The notes below the pieces were generated by a model. The model searched no databases and was not told where the DNA came from. It saw only the letters and a program-made list of their open reading frames with translations. From Anticarsia gemmatalis (taxonomy: Eukaryota > Arthropoda > Insecta > Lepidoptera > Erebidae): a stretch of DNA of 64,000 nt. This document shows positions 37,701-47,779 of the stretch, piece by piece. The stretch's first letter is position 1. The number at the start of each line of letters is the position of its first letter. Made by a program: the position numbers and the translations under genes. The stretch spans positions 5,342,501 through 5,406,500 of the forward strand of contig NC_134770.1 of assembly GCF_050436995.1 (NCBI RefSeq), written 5' to 3'.

Positions 37701-40700
37701 GAAGGGTATCGTGTTATCCCAGGTAACTGGGTTGTGGAGGTCAGATAGGCAGTCGCTCCATGTAAAACACTGATATTCAGCTGCATCCATAGCTTGGAAG
37801 AAAGGCTAAGCTGATATATATATCTGTGTACTTAAAACTGTCCAATTGCGCCGGGGGTCGTAGGTTCTATTGTATCCAATATCCTACCCGATATTTATTT
37901 TTTATAGACAACTCCCGCACTAAGAATTGCTCTTGTGTCGCGGGGACTTTTACAAACATACAAACAACGGCCACAGTGCACAACCAGACACAAAACAATT
38001 ACTTGTGGATCGCACAAATAATTTCTCCGTGTGGGGATCGAACCCACGACCTCCCGACCAATGGTATCGGCGTGGCGAACTAAACCACTGCGTCACCGAG
38101 GCAGATAGTGTTCTGTTTAAAACAAATTATTCTTAGTGTTAGCATTTAGTTTATGAAATGTTATATTAGAGCACAGTTGCAATTGCAGCATTTTTTTTGT
38201 CATAATTGTAGTATAAATGTTATTTTAAGTGATCCGTTTTCTGAAAAGGCTATTAAAATTTTTAAGTTCTTTAGTTATGTTTTTTCTGTTGATATGCTAA
38301 ATTAAAATATGTTAAATTTATTTTTCTCTTTTTTCACGAATTTTAATCGCCTTTAGTTAGGAAATTAGTGTTTTTTTTTAGATTTAACTGTACACAATTT
38401 GAGTTTCCCTATGAGGCCGACATAGCCTTTTGTTGGCTAAAGGCCTTGCCAAAAAATTTGATAAAAAAAATGTTATCTTAACGTTTTTTTTTATGTAAGT
38501 TATTTACATGAACATTTCAGGGAAGACCCGAGAGATGCATTGGTACTTCACGATGACTTCAAAGATCACACACTGTCCACACTACCCGAAGGATCTGTTA
38601 TAGGTAAATAACATTATTATATTTTTACGTCAACATTTGCACCCCAAAAAAATACTGGAGCAATTTCATACTAGTATCGAAAACCAAGTAGCTATCGAGA
38701 AAATATCGTGTGTGAAATTCGATCAGCGCAGCGCACCTAGCGGATTCTTGAGGAACAAATTTTTCTACTTATTTGAATGCCAAAGTTTAAAATTGCGTAA
38801 TGTCTGTATTTTTATAAACTGAATTGGGTGAAATATTTTAATATCTCGATCAAGGCACTGACTTAGCCTCAATAAAATCAACACTAAAACCTTCCTGGAT
38901 AATTGCTCTTTTAATTGTTAATAAGTGCATGAAAACCTACAGAAGTTTTTCAGTTTATCTCGAACGTTAGACAGACAGGCGCGGCGAAGGAACTTTATTT
39001 TATAACCAGCTTTTGCCCGCGACTTCATCCAAGTGGTTTGTGACTCAGGACAGAGTTTTCATACAAACTTACACCCGCATTTATATTCCCTTGGGGATGG
39101 AATTGATCAAATCGTTTCTAAGCGTGTGCATACGTCATAACATCTACCTGCATGCCGAATTTCAGCCCGATCGGTCCAGTGATGTGATAGATCACTATGT
39201 TAGCCATTCAGTCTCCTTCGAGTTACATATTATTATGAGCCTGTATTGTCCCACTGCTGGGCGAAGGCCTCCCCCATAGTTTTCCACTGTAACTTATCTC
39301 CGGCAGTTTGATTCCATTCTGGATTGAAGGTGTCTAGCTCATCTTTCCATCTTTTACGGGTTCTACCTCGCCGCCGTCTCCCAGTTTGCGTGGTCCTCCC
39401 AGTTAGTCGTTATTTTCGCCCATAATATTTTGAATTACATATCGTCACCTGTATGGTAAAGTTGCGAATGTGCGTTATTGTAAATTTTACAGGAGAGCAT
39501 AAAAACTCATTTTTCTTATTTTTTAAAATGGCGCACTTTAGTGAGGCGGTGTCTTTTTAGTTTTTATTTTATGAAAATATAAGCAGAAGACTGCTAATTA
39601 ATCAGCTAACTATTATAACAGTAAAATAATCTAATAAATCACAATCGCAACTTTGAAACCTCTAAGAATAAAGTCAGAATTTTTTTTGTTGCCCATGGTA
39701 AATTCGCGTATGTGTCAGATTCGCAAGTATAAAATCAATTTCATAGAGTACAACTACAATCTCATTTCGAAACTTGCGAATATCGCAGAAATGGATTGTA
39801 TAATATTTAATTATTTTGACTTTATGGTAGTGTAGTAAAATTTTATTTATTATTATGAAATAAAAAAACTGTTAAAAAGATAAAAAAGTAATATTTTAAT
39901 GAAACAAACTAAAGCTATACATCAACATTTTCATCCTCTTCCTCGTTATACGGTTCAGGCAACGTGTCAACAATAGAATTGGATGTTGGCAAATTATTGT
40001 AAAATTCATGATAAGCCTTAGGTATCAACATTTCATGGCACAGTTTTAATAGATCAGTATTTTTTGCATTTGAAATAGGCAATCTCTCAGTATAAACAGG
40101 TTTTGGTGTTATAGTGGCATTTTTGCCTCTCTTTGCTTTCAGTTTCAGTTCAATAAAATTATCCATGTTGTATTCGTTTTTTATAAAAATAGATTTAGGA
40201 TTTTGTTTGCGGTATTGTATCCACACTGCATCTTGAAACTTCGGAGTACTATTAGTAGAATTTATTTGCTTTTTCTTAGGTTTGTTGGATTCTGTTGCTG
40301 CAACTTTAACTTTTAGACTTCTGTTCAATTTTGGAATGAATCGAATCACATTCCATATGACTATGTCCTGATTCAAAAAATACGTGATCAATAATTTCAA
40401 TAGTCGGGTGGTTCACAGCAAGATAAAGTAGCATACAACAAAAGTTAAAGTTGCAGCAACAAAAGTTAAAGTTGCAGCAACAGAATCCAACAAACCTAAG
40501 AAAAAGCAAATAAATTCTACTAATAGTACTCCGAAGTTTCAAGATGCAGTGTGGATACAATACCGCAAACAAAATCCTAAATCTATTTTTATAAAAAACG
40601 AATACAACATGGATAATTTTATTGAACTGAAACTGAAAGCAAAGAGAGGCAAAAATGCCACTATAACACCAAAACCTGTTTATACTGAGAGATTGCCTAT

Positions 40701-43686
40701 TTCAAATGCAAAAAATACTGATCTATTAAAACTGTGCCATGAAATGTTGATACCTAAGGCTTATCATGAATTTTACAATAATTTGCCAACATCCAATTCT
40801 ATTGTTGACACGTTGCCTGAACCGTATAACGAGGAAGAGGATGAAAATGTTGATGTATAGCTTTAGTTTGTTTCATTAAAATATTACTTTTTTATCTTTT
40901 TAACAGTTTTTTTATTTCATAATAATAAATAAAATTTTACTACACTACCATAAAGTCAAAATAATTAAATATTATACAATCCATTTCTGCGATATTCGCA
41001 AGTTTCGAAATGAGATTGTAGTTGTACTCTATGAAATTGATTTTATACTTGCGAATCTGACACATACGCGAATTTACCATGGGCAACAAAAAAAATTCTG
41101 ACTTTATTCTTAGAGGTTTCAAAGTTGCGATTGTGATTTATTAGATTATTTTACTGTTATAATAGTTAGCTGATTAATTAGCAGTCTTCTGCTTATATTT
41201 TCATAAAATAAAAACTAAAAAGACACCGCCTCACTAAAGTGCACCATTTAAAAAAATAAGAAAAATGAGATTTTATGCTCTCCTGTAAAATTTACAATAC
41301 AATAACGCACATTCGCAAATTTACCATACAGGTGACGATATTGTTAGTTTCACTGATACTTTAGTAAATATACGAATTAACCCATATTCGCTAGTTTACT
41401 TCAGATGTTTTGAAAAAAAGAATTTATTTAGTTGTGGTAAAGTATATTATCTACACTTAGTTAATTTGCCATGGTGACTCACAACGAATGTTTGGGATAC
41501 GTAAATATGCTGCTATTGTATCTCATAAACTATTAAAGATACAGAGCTGAAACTTTGCGACATTGTGTATTACGATACAGGGATTACGTTATACCGAAAA
41601 ACAGATTTTCGAGAAAACAGCAGATTCGCAACTTTACCATACAGGTGACGATATAATGTATTTAAATATTATTATTATTATAATGATAGTAGTAATCATT
41701 ACAATATAATTCCCCAGGCACGTCGTCTCTCCGCCGCACAGCGCAGCTCCGCGGCCGCTACCCGCAGCTGGTGGTGTCGGACGTGCGCGGGAACCTCAAC
41801 ACGCGGCTCGCCAAGCTGCAGGCGGGGCAGTACGCCGCGCTGCTGCTGGCCAGCGCAGGCCTGCAGCGGATGGGCTGGAGCGACAAGATCTCTAAGGTAC
41901 ACCATACAACACACTGATAAATATAAACTTAAAGAAAAATAACTTAATACTGTCCCCCTGCTGAACGAAGGTTTCCTCCCGAAATTAGGGATGGTCAATG
42001 GAAAAGTTAATCAGGTATGAAATTAAAATAAATTAAAATTTAAAAATATGAAAGCGAGAATCTCGTCCCGGAATAAGAGAAAAGATAAGCTTCGAGACCA
42101 CAACGATAGAGGGTATAGGATGGGAAGATTGAATAAGCTCAAGATTAAGAATACATTTTTTAAAGAACTTTCAGACATGTAAGTTATCATAACGATGTTT
42201 TCCTTCACCGTTAGAACAAGTGACAATTATTTCTAATAGATGTGTAACCCTCGATGACTCGCATACTTAGCCCATTCGGCTATTACTGCTCTAATAACTT
42301 ATTGTATGTGTATGCAGGTGCTGCCATGTGCGGAGATGAAGTACGCGGTGGGCCAGGGCGCGCTGGCCGTGGAGTGCCGCGCCGACAACTGGCCCGTGCT
42401 CGCCATGCTGGCGCCCTACAACCACGCCGACACCTACTGCCGCATCCTGGCCGAGAGGAGCTTCCTCAAGACTCTGGGTATACTACATAAATAAAATAAA
42501 CTTATATTATATATTAGCTTAGCCTTTGTTCCAAACTATGTCGGAGTCAGCTTCCAGTCTCACTGGATGCAGCTGGATACCAGTGTTTTACATGGAGCGA
42601 CTGCCTATCAGACCTCCACAACCCAGTTACCTGGGTTATAACACAATACCCTTCGGTAAGACAGGTTGTCAGACTTTCAAGCTTCTGACTACTGTTAACG
42701 ACTGTCAAAGATCTTCGAAAATGACAGCCGGGACCCAAAATTTAACGTGCCTTCCGAAACACGGAGGAACTCGATATGTATAAGATGGTCACCCATCCAC
42801 AGATCAACCTCAGCAAGCGATGCTTAACCTCAGAGATCGATCGGCGCGGCTGTTGTTAACTAAGCTCCTCGAGTACAGATACAGATATTGCTGCTGAATA
42901 ACTAGCAAAGAAAAGCAGTCTTTTGTAAACATAAATCCTGTATTAAGAACAAGTCTTGTGTCTCGAGGACTTACGTCAACCAACTGACAGAAAGGACTAT
43001 AAGACCCGAAACTCTATTTGCGGATCGCACAAATATTTAGTTCTTGTGGCAAGCAAACCTGCGGCAACTTTCATTATTTTTGTGTTTTTATGAGTTTACA
43101 ACCACAGAATATTATATTGCTATATCTTTTGTTTATTTGTTAACACGAAAATACACATAACAATTTTGTTATTTCGTTAAAAAAGGCCATTCAATAATGT
43201 CTTAATAATTTTTGCCCAGGCGGTGGCTGCAGCGCACCGGTAGGAGTATCAACATCGCTCAAACAGCTAGACACGCAGTTCCAACTGTCCATCACCGGCG
43301 CAGTGTGGAGCATGGACGGCGTCACCAAGCTCGAGCACTCGCTACAACAAACATTCGCACAAATCAAAACAACACAGAAACATAAACTAAGCCCCACTGA
43401 AGAACAAGAATGTAAGAAAATCAAAACAGATGATGACACATCAAAAGTACTTAAATCGAGTGAAAAGTCTGGCAACACCAGTGATCTGACCGCGCCTGAA
43501 TTTAAAATTGATGACAGAATTTTCTGTGGTCTCACGGCCAACGCCTGTATGCCTATAGATGTTATAATAAAATGTGATAACTTAGGCAAGGATCTCGCTA
43601 ACGCTCTCATAGAAAAAGGTGCTTTAGAAGTAATGAAAGTGACTCAAGATTATATAAGAAACTCCACTGCCGCCAAACAGTCATGA
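34735..43686 (+). CDS. HMBS: hydroxymethylbilane synthase (porphobilinogen deaminase), 7 exons
   Basis: The exons are 34735-34785, 35363-35435, 36709-36895, 38521-38603, 41718-41896, 42318-42477 and 43220-43686. All are GT..AG, in phase, and give 399 residues. The enzyme polymerises four porphobilinogens into hydroxymethylbilane, the third step of haem synthesis, in the cytosol. Diagnostic segments in order are IRVGSRKSE (9-17), the catalytic Asp in HSLKDLPT (Asp87), GTSSLRR, the VRGNLNTRL arginine cluster, LASAGLQRMGW, YAVGQGALAVECR, and GGGCS, whose Cys248 anchors the dipyrromethane cofactor. There is a hydrophilic insertion rich in Lys, Thr, Ser and Asp at about 292-335, so the protein exceeds the human enzyme (361). 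Exons 5 and 6 are strikingly G+C-rich compared with exons 2, 3, 4 and 7. The introns are packed with mobile elements. Confidence 0.97.
35823..35861. repeat. perfect 17-bp stem hairpin in HMBS intron 2
   Basis: TGTAATGTGTAGAGGGG and its exact reverse complement are separated by only five bases (AGGGG). The short GC-rich stem base stands out in AT-rich surroundings. It may be the centre of a worn palindromic MITE or a cruciform-forming site. No second copy was noticed in the window. Confidence 0.8.
36383..36667. mobile_element. MITE with AGGGCGCATTTTCAT inverted ends
   Basis: The left end reads 'acctctaagggcgcattttc' and the right end 'gaaaatgcgccctagaggt'. The two are reverse complements apart from one inserted A. 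The interior (about 250 bp) is GC-richer than its surroundings and lacks coding capacity. The right end stops about 40 bases before HMBS exon 3, so the element now supplies part of the intron's 3' region. Superfamily not assigned. Confidence 0.8.
37035..37180 (+). mobile_element. SINE family A, headless sense copy
   Basis: Matches the body and tail of 2701-2870 in the opposite orientation: 'ttgcgatccacgaataattg', 'gtctggttgtgctttgtg', 'aaaagtccccgcgacacaag', then an A-run. The tRNA-like head is not recognisable. A separate B-box-like 'gggttcgattcccg' follows at about 37189. Lies in HMBS intron 3. Confidence 0.7.
37479..37814 (+). mobile_element. 5S-rRNA-derived SINE, family D, sense copy in HMBS intron 3
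   Basis: The head contains 'gatctctgaggtcaagc', 'gaggttgatt' and a 'ggattggtgac' block, the 5S internal-promoter order. A long body follows (tttcggaaggcacgttaaat; ctttgacagtcgttaac; tgggttgtggaggtcagat) ending 'aggctaagctgat'. A copy in the opposite orientation lies at 42512-42876, in intron 6 of the same gene. Confidence 0.8.
37890..38102 (-). mobile_element. tRNA-derived SINE, family A
   Basis: Reverse-oriented full copy: a T-rich start, 'actcccgcactaagaattgc', 'gggacttttacaaacataca', 'gggatcgaacccacgacct' and the terminal 'ccgaggc'. In HMBS intron 3. Confidence 0.85.
38660..38800. repeat. diverged interspersed repeat, copy 3
   Basis: Shares 'ctatcgagaaa', 'gatcagcgcagcgcacctag' and 'gaggaac' blocks with 245-400 and 7720-7862. 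Worn; class unknown. HMBS intron 4. Confidence 0.4.
39005..39215. repeat. dispersed lepidopteran-type repeat fragment
   Basis: Contains 'accagcttttgcccgcgact' and 'ctgcatgccgaatttcagcc' followed by 'cgatcggtccagt', phrases I know from abundant lepidopteran repeats. No target duplication was found and the class is uncertain. HMBS intron 4. Confidence 0.5.
39233..39405 (-). pseudogene. C-terminal remnant of a LINE (RTE-like) reverse transcriptase
   Basis: On the minus strand about 55 codons read through RTRKRWKDELDT, then PEWNQTAGDK and GEAFAQQWDNTGS before a stop. This has the form of the extreme C-terminus of RTE-type LINE proteins (basic RWxDE.. then W..LGEAxxQQW). The upstream part is absent. 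It sits directly beside the palindromic transposon at 39441. Confidence 0.7.
39915..40400 (-). pseudogene. transposase-like C-terminal fragment, left arm and spacer
   Basis: The 161-codon minus-strand frame begins in the spacer and runs through the left arm. The arm part is lysine-rich (KKKQINST), then FQDAVWIQYRK, ERLPISNAK, LLKLCHEMLIPKAYHEFYNN, and an acidic end. In another minus frame across the spacer (about 40435-40320) I read HPTIEIIDHVFFESGHSH followed by MECDSIHSKIEQKS. This joins the arm frame only after a frameshift, so the gene is broken. The SGHSxMxxD and IPxxYHxFY motifs recall DDE transposase-like proteins of insect DNA transposons. That resemblance is from memory and not a firm family call. 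Confidence 0.6.
40549..40860 (+). pseudogene. inverted duplicate of the transposase-like fragment
   Basis: The plus-strand frame repeats residues 59-161 of the minus-strand frame at 39915-40400 exactly, ending with the same acidic tail. It has lost the upstream part. Identity of the two copies at the protein level implies a recent duplication or ongoing gene conversion between the arms. Confidence 0.85.
41945..42250 (-). mobile_element. worn copy of SINE family C, HMBS intron 5
   Basis: It keeps 'tactgtccccctgctgaacg' and 'cctcccg' at the left and 'acgatgttttccttcaccgt' and 'acaattatttctaata' at the right, as in 62914-63212. The middle is diverged and the tRNA-like head is gone. It begins about 50 bases after exon 5 and ends about 70 before exon 6, so it fills nearly the whole intron. 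Confidence 0.65.
42512..42876 (-). mobile_element. 5S-rRNA-derived SINE, family D, antisense copy in HMBS intron 6
   Basis: Reverse complement of 37479-37814. It starts 'attagcttagcctttgttcc', passes 'acccagttacctgggttata' and 'cttccgaaacacggaggaac', and ends with the 5S-like head ('tcacccatccacagatcaac', 'cttaacctcagagatcgatc'). The two copies form a long inverted pair bracketing exons 4, 5 and 6. Confidence 0.85.
42920..43060 (-). mobile_element. worn SINE family A copy, HMBS intron 6
   Basis: Recognised by 'attaagaacaagtcttgtgt', 'gaggacttac' and 'gcggatcgcacaaat' in the order seen at 37890-38102. The tRNA-like head is degraded. Confidence 0.55.
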
Positions 43687-45575
43687 TCGTTGTGTTTGAG
43701 ACTATTATTTGTAGCACAATTTAGTTTAACTATAGGGGAAACCAGCCATAAATATTTAAGAGGTGTTTCAAAGACACAGTGCCTTAATTGGTGCTTATGA
43801 CAATTATTGCACGATTCCAAACCAAAGTACTATTACTTAAAGTAAAATTTTAAATACATAAGAATTTCCATGCAATTATCTAGCAATTTCAATTGTGAAA
43901 AATATTTTTACATATTTCATAGCATATCGTTTTGCTATGATTCAACATTGTATATCTTATGGCTGGCTTGCTCTATACGACTGCCATGTCACTGTATATT
44001 GTATGTATGTAATATATTTTTTACGAAAATTGCTAACGAACAATCGTAAATATAAAATTTATTGTATAAAAGATTAAGTAAATACTTATATCCTCGAGTT
44101 GGAAGCTTTTTAGGCGGTTGATATTACATTAAATTTAAAGTTTATGTTATGATAGCTCAATGTACGTTTATGGACATGACAATATATGTAAATGAAGCTT
44201 CCTGACCGTATTTCTACTTTGTCGTGACGATAGTTAGTCATGCAAGGTTCTGGCTTGAATATTGAAATGGAGTCGAACATTCATCGTCAACACGATTCAT
44301 TGTCATATTGTTGTTTCTTGCATCCTCTGAGCGCAACTTTAGCGACAGTAAGGCATTTATGTCTTGCTTTTACGATATTATTAATTCATATAGAGGTGGT
44401 CAATATTTATATCGTTAAGGTGCAGCGCAGACGACAGACTATCCTTGACGCACTTTTTAGTCTGTGAAAATAGGATTTACGCAATTATATGTAGTAACGC
44501 GCCGGACTTTTTGCGCGTTGTGTGCGTTACTGCATAAAATGGCATAAGTTCTATTGGCATTATAATGGCATAATTCGAAGAATAAATTTGACGTTTTTTA
44601 TAGAGTATATGTGTCTGTCTCAAACGTCATATTTTATCGCGAATTTGACGATGAAATGTTAACCCTTATACGTGTCCATAAATGTGCTCAATAATTTCTT
44701 GAAAAAAACGAATTAGATATATTTTGTAATATATTTGTATGAAAACAAATTATGTTGTGAGTTGTCTACACTGTTGTATATTGTTTATTTATCTTTATTT
44801 ATTGGGTACTTACGTTATTGACATTTTTCTGTTACCCGGGACCTAACTAGATATAAGTTGACGTAAAGACTTGCTGTAACATTGTTTCCTTTTATTTATA
44901 GAGAATGTTATTTTATGATTTATGGTATGGTAATCATGTTATTGAAATCTGGTACATACATAATAATATTTTAAAAAACTCAGATTAGTGCAATACTTGA
45001 AAGGTCGAATCCTCCATGTTTTAAATTTAAATGTCAGTGCAGTGGTAGTTTATGAGTTCTGAGGGACTCGAGTTCAACTTCCGAGTCGTATAAACTGAGT
45101 TTTTTTTATGACGGAATTATCAAAGTTAGCAAAGAGTATGGAATCTGTTTCTTACCGGTAATTTGTAACCAAAATAAAAAAAATTGCTATCTTTCCAATG
45201 GCCATACCATAATCAAATTCAATGAAAAATATATGTACTGTATTGTATATTAAAGTTATGCTGAATAATTGTAACCTCCACTAATTTGGACAGAGGTTGA
45301 AGCAATAGTAATATATTTTGTGTAGGTGTGATAAATCATGAACAGACTGGGTCGTTATTGTAAGATGGTGTCTATTCCGTTGTTGTTTGTTGTTTTATGT
45401 TAATTTTACTTGAATAAACTGGTGAATGACTTGGGCTTTAGATTTTTATTTCACAATGTCTTGGTACTTACATACTGAGTCACGACGTTTTCGTATAATA
45501 GTAGGCAGAGACCAAAAATCTCCTCTTGTTGATCTCTGCAAGCTTCCCTTCCTTCATTCACATCCATACATCTTA
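43687..45575 (+). other. HMBS 3' UTR and downstream flank
   Basis: AT-rich sequence without supportable genes. Candidate AATAAA signals lie at about 44579 and 45412; the second is followed by a TTGGGCTTT-type GU-rich stretch. A weak tRNA-like patch (gcagtggtagttta; gagttcaacttcc) at about 45037-45090 is probably another SINE-head relic. Short frames (43895, 44240, 45426) show nothing recognisable. Confidence 0.5.
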
Positions 45576-47779
45576 ATGTACGTCAGGCTGGCCCGGCCCC
45601 ATGGAATTTAATAATGAGATTGTTATCAATCCAATGTACCCGGGTGTACTAATATATGTAACACCTTCATTTTCAATGTAACTCTTTTTAAAAGAAATTA
45701 CGTGCACTTCTTAGTGGCCGGGCCAGCCTGACGTTTTCAGCCCGGCCACCTTGTTTCCCACTAATCTACAAAAAATACTGGCAATATTGTGCTACAGATG
45801 AAATGTACCCTATAATTTATGCATATGTAACACAAAATCGAATCCTAAAATGCAATAGCATACGAAATATTAGCGGTTGCAGGTGGCCGGGCTGAAATTA
45901 TTTCGTTAATATAAAACAGTAAAACTGCAACACCTACCAAAAACTAATACCAGTACATAATGAGATATAGAGATATAGAATACATGTAACGCTTTCATTT
46001 TAAATTATAATACATATTTAGAAAGAATAATCACTTGAAATTATATTTCAGCCCGACCACCTAAAAGCGGTAATATTCCCTAAAATCTTATGCCAATTTG
46101 TACAGTAAAACCTGATACAGCTATGAAATGAAAGTTACATTTGTTTCGTTTTAGTCGTATACCTTTAAGCCTTCTGTTTGACTAGATTATCAAAATCTGA
46201 GAAACTTGCCGAAGAGTGACTATCATTTATTAACTAATTTCAGGACATTTGGTTTGTTGAGTGAAACAAAATTGGTAATTGTCATATTTTTTTAATAATC
46301 ATTTTTGAAATTAGATAGACAACATTTGTACTTATATTAATTAGGTACTATAACAATTGTTAATTATAAATAATGTAAAAAAAGGTTACACATTGATAAT
46401 AACACAGTTATCAAAAAATTATAGTAATATCAATATTACCTTAACATCGAACATTCATTCATTCAGAATATTAGAAGATAATTTTTGGTTAAATACTTAT
46501 TATTCCTTGGTAAAAAATCCCAGATTTTCATAATGATTTTTACATCAACTTTGAATTTAAAGTTTTGAAAACTTTCAATTAAAATTATGCTAATATAATT
46601 ATTACAACAATTCTTAAATAAAGAGAGAACCATAGTTCTTTCAGTGGCAGCTAATGGAAATATAGCTATGTAGTAGGTATATATAATTTAACATAATATT
46701 AAAATCACAGCTAAAAATCACAATGTTAACTTGTATAATTAAACGTATGCTAATATAATAATCATTGCTAGCCTATATCTGGCATTCGTACTATAAGTAT
46801 TTTGACTAATTCAAATTTGAATTATGAAAATCTGTGATTTTTTACCAAGGTATAATAAGTATTTAACCAAAAAATATCTTCTAATATTCTGAATGAATGA
46901 ATGTTCGATGTTAAGGTAATATTGATATTACTATAATTTTTTGATAACTGTGTTATTATCAATGTGTAACCTTTTTTTACATTATTTATAATTAACAATT
47001 GTTATAGTACCTAATTAATATAAGTACAAATGTTGTCTATCTAATTTCAAAAATGATTATTAAAAAAATATGACAATTACCAATTTTGTTTCACTCAACA
47101 AACCAAATGTCCTGAAATTAGTTAATAAATGATAGTCACTCTTCGGCAAGTTTCTCAGATTTTGATAATCTAGTCAAACAGAAGGCTTAAAGGTATACGA
47201 CTAAAACGAAACGAATGTAACTTTCATTTCATAGCTGTATCAGGTTTTACTGTACAAATTGGCATAAGATTTTAGGGAATATTACCGCTTTTAGGTGGCC
47301 GGGCTGAAATATAATTTCAAGTGATTATTCTTTCTAAATATGTATTATAATTTAAAATGAAAGCGTTACATGTATTCTATATCTCTATATCTCATTATGT
47401 ACTGGTATTAGTTTTTGGTAGGTGTTGCAGTTTTACTGTTTTATATTAACGAAATAATTTCAGCCCGGCCACCTGCAACCGCTAATATTTCGTATGCTAT
47501 TGCATTTTAGGATTCGATTTTGTGTTACATATGCATAAATTATAGGGTACATTTCATCTGTAGCACAATATTGCCAGTATTTTTTGTAGATTAGTGGGAA
47601 ACAAGGTGGCCGGGCTGAAAACGTCAGGCTGGCCCGGCCACTAAGAAGTGCACGTAATTTCTTTTAAAAAGAGTTACATTGAAAATGAAGGTGTTACATA
47701 TATTAGTACACCCGGGTACATTGGATTGATAACAATCTCATTATTAAATTCCATGGGGCCGGGCCAGCCTGACGTACAT
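45576..47779. mobile_element. 2.2-kb foldback element with 959-bp inverted arms and 8-bp target duplication
   Basis: The arms are 45576-46534 and 46821-47779. They are equal in length (959 bp) and reverse complements with only scattered mismatches, separated by a 286-bp AT-rich spacer. The outer ends read atgtacgtcaggctggcccg and its complement. ACATCTTA flanks both sides (45568-45575 and 47780-47787), an apparent 8-bp target-site duplication. GC-rich motifs of the form ggtggccgggctgaaat recur several times in each otherwise AT-rich arm (about 45714, 45740, 45884 and 46050 and their mirrors), like subterminal protein-binding repeats. There is no coding frame. This is a long-inverted-repeat (foldback-type) DNA element; the autonomous partner and superfamily are unknown. 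Confidence 0.93.

Larger units (their letters stand above)
39441..41655. mobile_element. rearranged DNA transposon forming a 1.9-kb palindrome, HMBS intron 4
   Basis: The left end starts 'atcgtcacctgtatggtaaa' and the reverse complement of this end occurs twice on the right, at about 41313-41340 and 41628-41655. Segments 39441-40314 and about 40461-41340 are near-identical inverted copies of about 875-880 bp around a 146-bp spacer. 41341-41655 is unique sequence closed by the third terminal copy. If the termini are CGTCACC..GGTGACG, ATAT flanks both outer ends, compatible with a 4-bp target duplication. Each arm carries the C-terminal part of a transposase-like frame. The right end lies about 60 bases before HMBS exon 5. 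Reading: a DNA transposon whose 3' end was duplicated in inverted orientation. The superfamily is uncertain (Sola-like by protein flavour and 4-bp site). Confidence 0.85.

Noticed and set aside
45426..45611. Short frames in and next to the large foldback element (45426, 47648).
   Set aside because: They run into the palindromic arms and have mirror counterparts. No protein features.
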